51,576 nt of DNA from an uncultured Clostridium sp. (GCA_902492105.1 CABUKD010000008.1:1-51576), one strand, 5' to 3'. Counted from the first letter of the stretch, positions 17,170 to 26,495 are shown. Made by a program: numbers and translations. The notes: a model not told the origin generated them from the sequence alone.

Positions 17170-18599
17170 CTGATTTTTTCAAAAGCATAAGCTGCATTTA
17201 AAATGGTTTCTTCTGCAAAGTGGTTTCCAATTAGTTGCATACCAATTGGCATATTTTTGCTATCTACTCCACATGGAATAGATATTGCTGGTAATCCTGC
17301 AATGTTTACAGATACTGTACAAATATCTGCTAAATACATTTCTAAAGGATTATTGGATTTTGTTCCTATTTCAAATGCTACAGTAGGTGATGTTGGTGTT
17401 AATAATACATCATATTTTGCAAAAGCTTTTTTAAATTCATTTTTTACTAAAGTTCTTACTTGCTGTGCTTTTTTGTAATAGGCATCATAATAACCGGATG
17501 ATAATACATAAGTTCCTAATATAATTCTTCTTTTTACCTCTGCTCCAAATCCTTCACTTCTGGAATTTTTGAACAATTCTTTTAAATTACTATAATTTTG
17601 TGTACGGTATCCATAACGAATGCCATCAAATCTCCCTAAGTTAGAGCTTGCTTCTGCACAGGCTATAATATAGTAAGTTGCTAAAGCATAGTCTGCAATA
17701 TCTAAAGAAAATTCTTCTACTTCTGCCCCTAACTCTTTATATTTTTGAATTGCCTGTTCTAATTTTTCTTTTACTTCTTTATTGATTCCTTCTCCAAAGT
17801 ACTCTTTTGGAATTCCTATTTTTAAGCCTTTGACACTATTTTTTAAAGCCTTTGTATAGTCTTTCTTTTCTATATTTACAGAAGTAGTATCTTTTTCATC
17901 ATGTCCTGCAATGATATTTAATAAAATAGCCGCATCTTCTACATCTTTAGTAATAGGTCCTATTTGGTCTAAAGAAGAAGCAAATGCTACTAAACCATAA
18001 CGAGATACTAAACCATAGGTTGGTTTTAGTCCTACTACACCACAAAAACTTGCTGGCTGACGAATAGATCCACCTGTGTCTGAACCTAAGGCCCATGGTA
18101 CCATATTAGCAGCTACTGCTGCTGCAGACCCACCTGAAGAACCACCAGGTACTGTATTTAAATTTCTAGGATTTCTTGTTTTCTTAAAATAAGAATATTC
18201 TGTAGAAGCTCCCATAGCAAATTCATCCATATTTAGTTTTCCTAAATTAATAAGATGTTCTTGCTTTAGTTTTTCTACTACACTCGCATCATAGGGAGAT
18301 ACAAAATTTTCTAGCATTTTAGAAGCACAGGTAGTTTTTATACCTTTGGTACAAATATTATCTTTAATTCCTATGGGAATACCTGCATAATCTCCTGTTA
18401 TACATCCTTCTTCAATCCCTTTTTGTATGCTACTTGCTTGTTCTAAAGCTTCTTGTGTTAAAGTAGTAATAAAAGCTTGTACATCTTTTTCTTTCTCATT
18501 TATTTTTTCTACATAAGCTTTTGTAATATCTATAATACTAAGCTCATTGCTTTTTATCTTATCTTTAAGCTCATGTACTGTTAAATTGGTAATGTCCAT
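17163..18599 (-). CDS. gatA: Asp-tRNA(Asn)/Glu-tRNA(Gln) amidotransferase subunit A
   Basis: 478 residues. An amidase-signature enzyme that releases ammonia from glutamine. The Ser-cis-Ser-Lys region is visible: GIPIGIKDN (Lys) and GGSSGGSAAAVAANMVPWALGSDTGGSIRQPASFCG. The protein ends AYAFEKISH, with the last residues and the stop encoded by a repeat element, so it lacks the usual short C-terminal extension. GGAGGT precedes the ATG. Confidence 0.98.
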   Translation of the reverse strand: MDITNLTVHELKDKIKSNELSIIDITKAYVEKINEKEKDVQAFITTLTQEALEQASSIQKGIEEGCITGDYAGIPIGIKDNICTKGIKTTCASKMLENFVSPYDASVVEKLKQEHLINLGKLNMDEFAMGASTEYSYFKKTRNPRNLNTVPGGSSGGSAAAVAANMVPWALGSDTGGSIRQPASFCGVVGLKPTYGLVSRYGLVAFASSLDQIGPITKDVEDAAILLNIIAGHDEKDTTSVNIEKKDYTKALKNSVKGLKIGIPKEYFGEGINKEVKEKLEQAIQKYKELGAEVEEFSLDIADYALATYYIIACAEASSNLGRFDGIRYGYRTQNYSNLKELFKNSRSEGFGAEVKRRIILGTYVLSSGYYDAYYKKAQQVRTLVKNEFKKAFAKYDVLLTPTSPTVAFEIGTKSNNPLEMYLADICTVSVNIAGLPAISIPCGVDSKNMPIGMQLIGNHFAEETILNAAYAFEKISH

Positions 18600-18683
18600 T
18601 TCTTTACCTCCGCTCTTTAGGTTTTGTTAATAGTTTGTTTTCAATTATTACTTTTAAATGGTAATCTTTATTTTACCGAATTA

Positions 18684-18974
18684 TTATTGAATTACTTTTG
18701 GAATTTTAAACATATTTCTTTCTTTTTCTGGTGCATTAGAAAGTAATAAATCTTTATCTTTAAATTCTTTAATTTCATCTTTACGAAATACATTAAAGCT
18801 GTCATTGGCACCAATGGTTTCTCCTAGTCCATCAATTGGTGCTTTATTTACAATATTTGCAAAATTTAAAATATCTTGCAAATTTGCCAAATAACTATCT
18901 ATTTCTTCTTCCTTAATATTTAAACTTGCAAGATTTGCAATATGCAATAGTTCTTCCTTGCTTACATTTGCCAT
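18684..18974 (-). CDS. gatC: Asp-tRNA(Asn)/Glu-tRNA(Gln) amidotransferase subunit C
   Basis: 96 residues. MANVSKEELLHIANLASLNIKEEEIDSYLANLQDILNF is the typical GatC N-terminus and the tail (NAPEKERNMFKIPKVIQ) is the conserved A/B interface segment. It stabilises the GatA-GatB complex. AAAGGTG supports MANVS as the start rather than the MKK three codons earlier. First gene of the gatCAB operon. Confidence 0.95.
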   Translation of the reverse strand: MANVSKEELLHIANLASLNIKEEEIDSYLANLQDILNFANIVNKAPIDGLGETIGANDSFNVFRKDEIKEFKDKDLLLSNAPEKERNMFKIPKVIQ

Positions 18975-19058
18975 CTTTTTCACCTTTTTTCTTTCTATTT
19001 AGGTTTTTTAAAAAAGGTTTTACCTATAAACCGTAAGATTTAAGTTACACATGTTCTA

Positions 19059-19087
19059 ATTATACCTACTTTTTCTAGAAAATACAA
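19059..19087 (-). promoter_or_regulatory. Sigma-A promoter of gatCAB
   Basis: Minus strand TTGTAT (19087-19082), 17-nt spacer, TATAAT (19064-19059). It lies just after the terminator of the spo0A-like gene. Confidence 0.65.
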
Positions 19088-19095
19088 GTATCCCA

Positions 19096-19138
19096 CCAAA
19101 AAAAGTAGCGGAAAATGTTTTTACATTTCCGCTACTTT
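19096..19138 (-). terminator. Intrinsic terminator of the spo0A-like gene
   Basis: Minus strand AAAGTAGCGGAAATG, a short loop, then CATTTTCCGCTACTTT followed by TTTTTT. It begins ~10 bp after the stop codon. Confidence 0.92.
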
Positions 19139-19147
19139 GGAGAGAAA

Positions 19148-19633
19148 TTAACTTATCTTCTGGTGATCCTCCATTCTCATAATTTCCGCCAGAGTTGCAA
19201 TAAATTCGCTATTAGTTGCCTTTCCTTTTTTTGGTGACAAGCTATAGCCAAAGTATTGCTCGAGTTTTTCCGTGTTTCCTCTGTCAAAGCAAACTTCTAT
19301 GGCATTCCGAATACCTCGTTCTACTCGTGCCGGCGTAGTATTCCATTTTTCCGCTACTAGCCGATATACGTCTTTTGTAATCGAGCATTCCTCTTGTTTA
19401 TACATAATGCTAATTGCATCTCTGCAATAGTGATACCCTAATAGACTGGCCGGTATCCCCAATTGAATTAAAAGCTGGCTTATACGCACTTCCAAAGGGG
19501 ATTCTTCCTTCTGTCCAGCGGGCTTTTGTTCAGTTGCTTTGTATTGACATAGCATGTCAATTACATCTTGCAGGTTATATCCATTCTGCTCCATGAGTCT
19601 CAACATTTCAATAGCCCGTGTTGTCTTGTCCAT
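19148..19633 (-). CDS. Receiver-less Spo0A homologue (Spo0A C-terminal DNA-binding domain protein)
   Basis: 161 residues. Residues ~45-160 match the Spo0A effector domain: LEVRISQLLIQLGIPASLLGYHY, the helix-turn-helix VYRLVAEKWNTTPARVERGIRNAIEV, and GYSLSPKKGKATNSEFIA. The phospho-acceptor receiver domain is absent. In its place is a ~40-residue helical segment (MDKTTRAIEMLRLMEQNGYN...). The start has AGGAGA 7 nt upstream, and no receiver-like coding precedes it. It has a near-consensus promoter and its own terminator. Its base composition (CGC, CGG, GCC codons) is richer in G+C than its neighbours. It may bind 0A-box-like sites constitutively, or act as a modulator of true Spo0A. Confidence 0.85.
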   Translation of the reverse strand: MDKTTRAIEMLRLMEQNGYNLQDVIDMLCQYKATEQKPAGQKEESPLEVRISQLLIQLGIPASLLGYHYCRDAISIMYKQEECSITKDVYRLVAEKWNTTPARVERGIRNAIEVCFDRGNTEKLEQYFGYSLSPKKGKATNSEFIATLAEIMRMEDHQKIS

Positions 19634-19681
19634 TGTTATCTCTCCTATACAAGTTGTTTCAGCTAATTGCTGATAATTTTT

Positions 19682-19710
19682 ATTATACCATAATTGTAAA
19701 ATTATGTCAA
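19682..19710 (-). promoter_or_regulatory. Consensus sigma-A promoter of the spo0A-like gene
   Basis: Minus strand TTGACA (19710-19705), 17-nt spacer, TATAAT (19687-19682): a perfect match. The flank AATTGACATAATT is identical in the promoter of the gene at 26584-27006. Confidence 0.9.
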
Positions 19711-19784
19711 TTCGTTTCAACCTTGCCTACCTTCTTGTTTTCTATTCTAAAATTGTAATTTTGTCCACAAAATATTTTATATCA

Positions 19785-22394
19785 TTAAACATCTCTTCCA
19801 TAATAGCTGTCTAATAAAATTTGCTTTAATTCTTCTACTAAAGGAAGTCTTGGGTTTGCAGTAGTACATTGATCTTCAAAAGCTCTATCCGCAAGCATAT
19901 CTACTTTGCTTAAAAATTCTTGTTCTGGAATTTCGGCTTCTTGGAAGGATCTTGGTATATTCAAATCTGCATTTAACTTTTTAATTTCTGTAATTAACGA
20001 ATTGACTCCTTCTTCATTTCCATAAGCAGGGAAATTCATTCTTCTAGAAAGGTCTGCATATTTTTGGTCTGCAATAAAATATTCATATTTTGGGAAAGAG
20101 ACAAATTTTGTTGGTCTTTGGCTGTTATATCTAATAACATATGGTAATAAAATGGCATTAATTCTACCATGTGGTAAATGGAATTCTCCTCCTATTTTAT
20201 GAGCAAGGGAATGGTTAATTCCTAAAAATGCATTAGTAAATGCCATTCCTGCTATTGTACTAGCATTATGCATTTTTTCTCTTGCATAACTATTGTCGCC
20301 ATGGTAGTAAGCTTCTCTTAAATTCTTGAATACTAATTCTACTGCTTTTTCTGCTAATCCGTCTGTATAGTCTGATGCCATATTAGAAACATAAGCTTCA
20401 ATAGCATGTGTTAACACATCCATTCCAGTATCTGCTGTAATAGATTTTGGAAGACTCATAACTAAGTCTGGGTCTACAATTGCTACATCTGGTGTTAGTT
20501 CATAATCTGCTAGCGGGTATTTTTTGTTATTTTTCTTATCTGTAATAACTGCAAAAGAAGTTACTTCTGAACCTGTTCCAGAAGTAGTTGGAATTGCTAC
20601 CAACTGGGCCTTTGTTCCTAGTTTTGGGAATTTATAGGTTCTTTTTCGAATATCCATAAATTTTAACTTCATGCCTTCTGGGTCTGCTTCTGGATGTTCA
20701 TAAAATAACCACATACCCTTTGCCGCATCTATTGGGCTTCCTCCACCAAGAGCAATAATGACATCTGGTTTAAATTCCTTCATCATTGCTACACCTTTAT
20801 AAATAGTGTCAAATGATGGGTCTGATTCTACATCTGAAAAAATTTCAGAATGGACATAAGTATTTCTTTTTCTTAAATGGTATAAAATCTTATCTACATA
20901 ACCAAATTCTACCATACCTGGATCTGTTACAATAAATGCTCTTGAAATATTAGGCATTTTTTCTAAGTAAGCAATAGATCCTGCTTCAAAATAGATTTTT
21001 TGTGGAACTTTAAACCATTGCATATTTACCCTTCTTTTGGCTACTCTTTTAATATTGATTAGGTTAACAGAAGATACATTGGCTGTAGTAGAGTTACCAC
21101 CAAATGTTCCACATCCTAATGTTAAAGATGGCATATTGGTGTTATAAATATCTCCAATGGCTCCATGGGTAGAAGGAGAATTAACAATAATTCTACCTAC
21201 TTTTACTTTCTCAGAGAATTTTTGAATAACATCTTTATTTTCCGAATGAATAACGGCAGAATGACCTAATCCACCAAATTCAATTAGTTTTTCTGCTAAG
21301 TCAATTCCTTCCTCTGCATTTTCTACAATATAGTAAGCAAGTACAGGGCTTAATTTTTCTTTCGAAAATGGATATTCTATTCCTACCCCATTTTCTTTTA
21401 ATACTAATACTTTCGTATCTTTTGGTATTTCTATTCCAGCCATTTGCGCAATATGGTAAGGACTTTGTCCTACAATATCAGAATTTAATGCTTCCCCTTT
21501 TTCTGCATTAAACATACTACTTCTTAATTTTTGTGTTTGTTCTCCATCTAAGAAATAGCATCCTGCTTCTTTCATGAGTTTTTCAAACTCTTCATGAATT
21601 TCTCTATCTACAATTGCTGACTGTTCAGAAGCGCAAATCATTCCATTGTCAAAAGACTTTGACAATACTAAATCATTTACCGAAGTTCTTAATTTAGCCG
21701 TTTTTTCTATATAACAAGGTACGTTTCCTGGTCCTACACCTAAAGCTGGTTTTCCACAAGAATACGCAGATTTTACCATTCCACTTCCACCTGTAGCTAA
21801 AATTAAGTTAACATCTGGGTGGTTCATAAGTGCCATAGTTGCAGTAATAGATGGTTCTTCAATCCATAAAATACAATCTTCTGGTGCCCCTGCTTTTACA
21901 GCAGCATCTCTTAAAATTTCTGCTGCTCTAGTACTGCATTTTTGTGCAGATGGATGAAATCCAAAAATAATAACATTTCTTGTTTTAGCAGCAATTAAAG
22001 ATTTAAACATGGTAGTAGAAGTTGGATTTGTTACTGGAGTAACTCCTGCAATAATTCCAATTGGCTCTGCTATTTCTTCATAACCTTCTTCTTCATTTTC
22101 TGAAATAACACCAACAGTTTTGTCATATTTAATACTATGATATACATATTCTGTTGCAAACATATTCTTTGTAATTTTATCTTCATAAATGCCACGGCCG
22201 GTTTCTTCTACTGCCATTTTAGCAAGTTCCATATGATGTTCTAACCCTGCCATAGCCATTTGTTTTACAATTTCATCTACTTGGTCTTGTTTTAATTCTA
22301 AATATTCTTTGGATGCTTTTTTGGCTTTTTCTATTAATTTATCTATCATTTCCTGTATTCTTATTTTTTCTTCTTCGCTTACTTCTTTTGCCAT
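19785..22394 (-). CDS. adhE: Bifunctional acetaldehyde-CoA/alcohol dehydrogenase AdhE
   Basis: 869 residues, normal for AdhE. The N-terminal half is a CoA-acylating aldehyde dehydrogenase, with catalytic Cys in NGMICASEQSAIV and the NAD fold with GVTPVTNPTSTT. The C-terminal half is an iron-dependent alcohol dehydrogenase, with GGGSPIDAAKGMW, TTSGTGSEVTSFAVITD and metal-binding His in NHSLAHKIGGEFHLPHG. It reduces acetyl-CoA to ethanol and regenerates NAD+ in fermentation, and it forms spirosome filaments in known members. GGAGG precedes the ATG. Monocistronic. Confidence 0.98.
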   Translation of the reverse strand: MAKEVSEEEKIRIQEMIDKLIEKAKKASKEYLELKQDQVDEIVKQMAMAGLEHHMELAKMAVEETGRGIYEDKITKNMFATEYVYHSIKYDKTVGVISENEEEGYEEIAEPIGIIAGVTPVTNPTSTTMFKSLIAAKTRNVIIFGFHPSAQKCSTRAAEILRDAAVKAGAPEDCILWIEEPSITATMALMNHPDVNLILATGGSGMVKSAYSCGKPALGVGPGNVPCYIEKTAKLRTSVNDLVLSKSFDNGMICASEQSAIVDREIHEEFEKLMKEAGCYFLDGEQTQKLRSSMFNAEKGEALNSDIVGQSPYHIAQMAGIEIPKDTKVLVLKENGVGIEYPFSKEKLSPVLAYYIVENAEEGIDLAEKLIEFGGLGHSAVIHSENKDVIQKFSEKVKVGRIIVNSPSTHGAIGDIYNTNMPSLTLGCGTFGGNSTTANVSSVNLINIKRVAKRRVNMQWFKVPQKIYFEAGSIAYLEKMPNISRAFIVTDPGMVEFGYVDKILYHLRKRNTYVHSEIFSDVESDPSFDTIYKGVAMMKEFKPDVIIALGGGSPIDAAKGMWLFYEHPEADPEGMKLKFMDIRKRTYKFPKLGTKAQLVAIPTTSGTGSEVTSFAVITDKKNNKKYPLADYELTPDVAIVDPDLVMSLPKSITADTGMDVLTHAIEAYVSNMASDYTDGLAEKAVELVFKNLREAYYHGDNSYAREKMHNASTIAGMAFTNAFLGINHSLAHKIGGEFHLPHGRINAILLPYVIRYNSQRPTKFVSFPKYEYFIADQKYADLSRRMNFPAYGNEEGVNSLITEIKKLNADLNIPRSFQEAEIPEQEFLSKVDMLADRAFEDQCTTANPRLPLVEELKQILLDSYYGRDV

Positions 22395-22478
22395 ATGTGA
22401 TCCTCCTTCAATTCTTTCTTTTGTTAGTATAGCCTTTTTTTATTGTTATATACTAGTGAATTGTTATCTTTCTTTGCT

Positions 22479-22507
22479 ATTATATACTAACCAATTTGTA
22501 TTGTAAA
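22479..22507 (-). promoter_or_regulatory. Sigma-A promoter of adhE with flanking repeated motif
   Basis: Minus strand TTTACA (22507-22502), 17-nt spacer, TATAAT (22484-22479). The -10 is embedded in TTAGTATATAATA. A related CTAGTATATAACA occurs ~36 bp further along the leader and TATACTAAC nearer the gene, so these could be operator sites. No good match to a Rex box is seen. Confidence 0.6.
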
Positions 22508-22682
22508 TATATTATAAAATTTAAGTTTCAATTTTTTATAGTATTTTACTTTTCTTTTGATGCAATTTTTTATGGAATTACTTAAAAAACTATTTTTCAC
22601 TTTATGTATATTTTTACATTTCATGTTTTGTACTGGATACACTGTAAACTCTTATCCATAAAGTTATAGCTTATATTTAAAG

Positions 22683-22716
22683 GAAAAATAAGAACCCCCA
22701 GAAATTAATTCTGGGA
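22683..22716 (-). terminator. Intrinsic terminator of the hypothetical gene at 22727
   Basis: Minus strand CCCAGAA-TTAAT-TTCTGGG followed by GGTTCTTATTTTT. Confidence 0.7.
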
Positions 22717-22726
22717 GCCTTTCGGT

Positions 22727-23056
22727 TTATATTTGGGGTAAGTTTTGTAGTTCTTCAAGCATACTTTTTAATGTCCTTTTTACTTGAGGATAGCATCCTT
22801 CTCCATATTCTAGCAAAGTTTCTATTTGTTGATCTAGCATAATCATTTCAGGCTTCAACTCTAAAAAGTTTTCTTCTAAAGTTTGTATCCGATTGTGATA
22901 TAAAAAAAGGTATCTAAAGTAGTCTAATTTTTTGCTAGGGGAAGTGTTTGCAGTTTGCGTAGTTTCTTCCAATAGTTTGATTCCTTCTTGTAAAATGCAA
23001 ATAAGCATTGGTAATTCTTCTTGTATCTTTTTTATACGCTGTGTAATGCTTAGCAT
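22727..23056 (-). CDS. Hypothetical protein, helical
   Basis: 109 residues, rich in Leu and Glu and predicted all-helical (RIKKIQEELPMLICILQEGIKLLEE..., LEENFLELKPEMIMLDQQIETLLEYGEG), possibly coiled-coil. It has no signal or TM segment. AAGGAGG lies ~8 nt before the ATG, it has a TTTACT-17-TATATA promoter candidate just upstream and its own terminator, so it is likely a real gene. I recognise no family. Confidence 0.7.
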   Translation of the reverse strand: MLSITQRIKKIQEELPMLICILQEGIKLLEETTQTANTSPSKKLDYFRYLFLYHNRIQTLEENFLELKPEMIMLDQQIETLLEYGEGCYPQVKRTLKSMLEELQNLPQI

Positions 23057-23207
23057 TTTATTACAATCCTCCTTATCGCGTTATATATAAACCTATTCAA
23101 ATATAGTAAACACATGGCTTACCTGCTTCTATTTTACCACAAATACCTCATTTTTTCAAATTGCCGTTTCATTTTTCCTAGCATATTTTTACACTAACTA
23201 TCAATTA

Positions 23208-23651
23208 CTATTGCATATTGTTCTGCTTAATCATCCATAAAATTTTTCCATATTCTTTGATATAGTCATCCATTAGACTAGAGGTTGCATAATCTTTTTC
23301 ATTTTCTGCACATTCTTTTATTTGGCAAGCGCAATCTTTTAAAGTTGTATAATCTTTTTCTAAGTTTTGAAAAATGTTGCAACTACTTATTTTTTCATTT
23401 TTAGCTTCTTCGATTTTCGTATTAGCTAAATAATCTTTCATACTTCCTAGTGGCTCTCCACCTAAAATTAAAATATGTTCCCCAACTTCATCAATTTGTT
23501 CATTAATTTCATCATAATATTCTTCTAATTTGCTATGCACTACAAAAAAATCTTTTCCTTTCACATTCCAATGATAATTTTGTACTTTACGATAAAATAC
23601 TGCTAAATCGGATAAAAATTGATTTAGCTTGTCTACTACTTGATTTGACAT
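23208..23651 (-). CDS. dps: Dps-family ferritin-like DNA-binding protein
   Basis: 147 residues. LSDLAVFYRKVQNYHWNVKGKDFFVVHSKLEEYYDEINEQIDEVGEHIL contains the Dps ferroxidase ligands (H in NYHWN, D/E in YDEINEQIDEVGE). A dodecameric cage oxidises Fe(II) with peroxide and protects DNA. The start at the second ATG (MSNQVVDKL) has GGAGG 8 nt upstream; the first ATG would be only 2 nt away. Single gene. Confidence 0.93.
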   Translation of the reverse strand: MSNQVVDKLNQFLSDLAVFYRKVQNYHWNVKGKDFFVVHSKLEEYYDEINEQIDEVGEHILILGGEPLGSMKDYLANTKIEEAKNEKISSCNIFQNLEKDYTTLKDCACQIKECAENEKDYATSSLMDDYIKEYGKILWMIKQNNMQ

Positions 23652-24008
23652 ATTCATTTCCTCCTAAATTATCTAAATTTTTTAACTTAAGCTTTTATAG
23701 CCAGTCCTTTTAAGTAAATTATTTCCTTCTTTTTTTATTTTATACAAGTTTTCTTTTTGTTTTTTATTTTCCATCGGGGTTAAACAATCCAAAACCTAAA
23801 TACTAACTGTAAATTTTAAGATTTTTTTGAGTAAAATCATCTTTTTTTTGCACTTTTACTTTATTTTCTGTACATTTTGATATATAATACTTGTTAATAT
23901 TGAAAACTAGACTTAAAATATTAAGTTTTTAGCTTTAAAATAAATAGGTGGATTTTGAGTTTCTCAGGTTATTCTGTATAGTAACTTTTTTTGTTCAAAG
24001 TAGCTGAA
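23652..24008. other. Intergenic region between dps and leuS
   Basis: AT-rich divergent spacer of ~357 bp. I looked for a T-box leader before leuS (stem I, the GGTGG antiterminator bulge, a terminator) and saw none. A TATAAT-like box at ~23882 with a poor -35 could drive leuS. Confidence 0.45.
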
Positions 24009-24051
24009 GTGTCCCAAGTAACCCCAAATGGGGCCACTGAGAACCGTCCCC
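24009..24051 (+). repeat. REP/MITE-like palindromic element abutting the leuS Shine-Dalgarno
   Basis: GTGTCCCAAGTAACCCC-AAAT-GGGGCC...GAACCGTCCCC, immediately followed by AAGAAGGAG. Nearly the same as 6638-6680, and in the same orientation relative to the gene. Confidence 0.8.
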
Positions 24052-24068
24052 AAGAAGGAGAGAATGGT

Positions 24069-26495
24069 ATGAGTTATGATTTTGCAAAAGTAGAAAAAAA
24101 GTGGCAAGATAAATGGTATAGCGAAGGTACTTTTTTTGCCAAAGATGATAAAACAAAAAAGAAATGGTATGGATTAATTGAATTTCCTTATCCTTCTGGA
24201 CAAGGTCTTCATGTTGGGCATCCTAGAAGCTATACTGCTTTAGATATTATTGCTAGAAAGAAAAGAATGGAAGGCTATAATGTATTATATCCAATTGGTT
24301 TTGATGCTTTTGGCTTGCCTGCTGAAAATTATGCTATTAAAAATCATGTTCACCCTAAAATTACAACAGAGAAAAATATTGAGCATTTTAGGGAACAACT
24401 AAAGGCTCTTGGCTTTTCTTTTGATTGGTCCAGAGAAGTAAATACCACTGATCCTAATTACTATAAATGGACTCAATGGATTTTTATTCAACTATACAAA
24501 CATGGTTTAGCATATAAAGCAACTATGCCTATTAATTTCTGTACAGGATGCAAGGTTGGTCTTGCCAATGAAGAAGTTGTAAATGGCGTTTGTGAAAGAT
24601 GTGGAAGTCCTGTTGTGCAAAAAGAAAAGAGCCAATGGATGCTTAAAATTACAGAATATGCACAAAGATTAATTGATGATTTAGATGATGTAGATTTTCT
24701 AGATAAAATTAAGGCTCAGCAAAAAAATTGGATTGGTAGAAGTGAAGGTGCTGAGGTAACCTTTAAAATTGCAAACCATAGCCAAGAACTTGTGGTTTAT
24801 ACCACTCGTCCTGATACTTTATTTGGTGCAACTTACATGGTTGTTGCTCCAGAACATCCAATGATTAAAGAGCTTGCTAATGATATTACAAATTTAGATG
24901 AAGTAAAAGAATATCAAAAACAAGCAAGTTTAAAATCTGATTTTGAGCGTTCAGAATTAAATAAAGAAAAGACTGGTGTAGAAATTAAAGGCCTAAGAGC
25001 AATTAATCCTTTAACAGGAAAAGAAATTCCAATTTGGGTTTCTGACTATGTATTAATTACTTATGGTACTGGTGCCATTATGGCGGTTCCTGCACACGAT
25101 ACAAGAGACTGGGAATTTGCAAAAAAATTTAATTTACCTATTATTCCTGTTATTGAATCTGCAGACCATAATGTGGTTTGTGATGTACAAAAAGAAGCAT
25201 TTACAGATGTTGCTACTGGTAAATTAATCAATTCTGGCTTTTTAAATGGATTATCGGTAAAAGAAGCAATTAGCACAGTAATCAATCACTTAGAAGAAAA
25301 AGGAATTGGTAAAAGAAAAGTAAATTATAAACTACGTGACTGGGTATTTTCAAGACAACGTTATTGGGGTGAACCAATTCCAATGGTATATTGTGAAAAA
25401 TGTGGTTGGGTTCCACTTCCAGAAGAAGAACTTCCTTTGGTATTACCAGATGTAGAAGATTATGAACCTGGAGAAAATGGAGAATCTCCTCTTGCAAGAC
25501 ATACAGAATGGGTTAATACCACTTGTCCACATTGCCATGGAAAAGCAAAACGTGAAACAGATACGATGCCTCAATGGGCTGGTTCTTCTTGGTATTACTT
25601 AAGATACATGGACCCACACAATGATAAAGCTTTAGCTTCTAAAGAAGCTTTAGAATATTGGAGTCCTGTAGATTGGTATAATGGTGGAATGGAACATACT
25701 ACCTTACACTTATTATATTCCAGATTTTGGCATAAATTTTTATATGACATTGGCGTTGTTCCAACCAAAGAGCCTTACCAAAAACGTACTTCACATGGTA
25801 TGATTTTAGGTGCAAACGGCGAAAAAATGTCAAAATCTAAGGGAAATGTTATCAATCCAGATGATATTGTAAAAGAATTCGGTGCAGATACTTTCCGTGT
25901 ATATGAAATGTTTATGGGACCATTTGACCAAACCGCTCCATGGTCTATGGAAAGTATTCGTGGATGTCATAAATTCTTAGACCGTGTTTGGAATATGCAA
26001 GATTTCTTAGTAGAAGGAGATATCTATTCTCCTGAATTTGAAAAAATGATGCATAAAGCTATTAAAAAAGTTTCTTCTGATATTGAAGAAATGAAATTTA
26101 ATACTTCTGTTGCAACATTTATGACAATGGTAAATGAGTTTTATAGATTAAAGAGAATTAATAAAGCAGAATTTAAAACATTTTTACAATTGTTAAACCC
26201 ATTTGCTCCACATATGACAGAAGAACTATATGAATTAATGGGTAATAGCACTCCAATTAGTAGTACAACTTGGCCTACTTATGATGAATCTAAAACCATA
26301 GATGATGAAATTGAAATTCCAATTCAAGTAAATGGAAAAGTAAAGGCAACTGTAGCTATTTCATTAGATGCAGAAGAAAGCACTGTAAAAGAAAAAGTGC
26401 ATGCCTTAGAAAGTATCCAAAATGCAACTGCTGGCAAAAATATTGTAAAAGAAATTTATGTTAAAAATAAGATTTATAATATTGTTGTGAAATAG
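24069..26495 (+). CDS. leuS: Leucyl-tRNA synthetase
   Basis: 808 residues, bacterial LeuRS length. A class I synthetase with the HIGH-type motif PYPSGQGLHVGHPRSYT and KMSKS in ANGEKMSKSKGNVINPDD. The CP1 editing domain contains TTRPDTLFGATYMVVAPEHP, two zinc-binding cysteine pairs are present, and the anticodon-binding domain plus C-terminal domain follow. The true start is MSYDFAKVEKKWQDKW at 24069, preceded by AAGGAG. The open frame runs 26 codons further upstream but through the repeat element. A strong terminator follows. Confidence 0.98.
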   Translation: MSYDFAKVEKKWQDKWYSEGTFFAKDDKTKKKWYGLIEFPYPSGQGLHVGHPRSYTALDIIARKKRMEGYNVLYPIGFDAFGLPAENYAIKNHVHPKITTEKNIEHFREQLKALGFSFDWSREVNTTDPNYYKWTQWIFIQLYKHGLAYKATMPINFCTGCKVGLANEEVVNGVCERCGSPVVQKEKSQWMLKITEYAQRLIDDLDDVDFLDKIKAQQKNWIGRSEGAEVTFKIANHSQELVVYTTRPDTLFGATYMVVAPEHPMIKELANDITNLDEVKEYQKQASLKSDFERSELNKEKTGVEIKGLRAINPLTGKEIPIWVSDYVLITYGTGAIMAVPAHDTRDWEFAKKFNLPIIPVIESADHNVVCDVQKEAFTDVATGKLINSGFLNGLSVKEAISTVINHLEEKGIGKRKVNYKLRDWVFSRQRYWGEPIPMVYCEKCGWVPLPEEELPLVLPDVEDYEPGENGESPLARHTEWVNTTCPHCHGKAKRETDTMPQWAGSSWYYLRYMDPHNDKALASKEALEYWSPVDWYNGGMEHTTLHLLYSRFWHKFLYDIGVVPTKEPYQKRTSHGMILGANGEKMSKSKGNVINPDDIVKEFGADTFRVYEMFMGPFDQTAPWSMESIRGCHKFLDRVWNMQDFLVEGDIYSPEFEKMMHKAIKKVSSDIEEMKFNTSVATFMTMVNEFYRLKRINKAEFKTFLQLLNPFAPHMTEELYELMGNSTPISSTTWPTYDESKTIDDEIEIPIQVNGKVKATVAISLDAEESTVKEKVHALESIQNATAGKNIVKEIYVKNKIYNIVVK

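Noticed and set aside
22440..22510. A Rex operator before adhE
   Set aside because: No TTGTTAANNNNTTAACAA-like sequence; only partial half-sites in AT-rich DNA.
23700..24068. A T-box riboswitch before leuS
   Set aside because: Firmicute leuS genes often have one, but I see no conserved antiterminator sequence, stem I or terminator here; only a repeat element and AT-rich spacer.
23991..24068. leuS starting at 23991 within the repeat element
   Set aside because: The first 26 codons are repeat sequence with no family similarity, while MSYDF has AAGGAG at proper distance.
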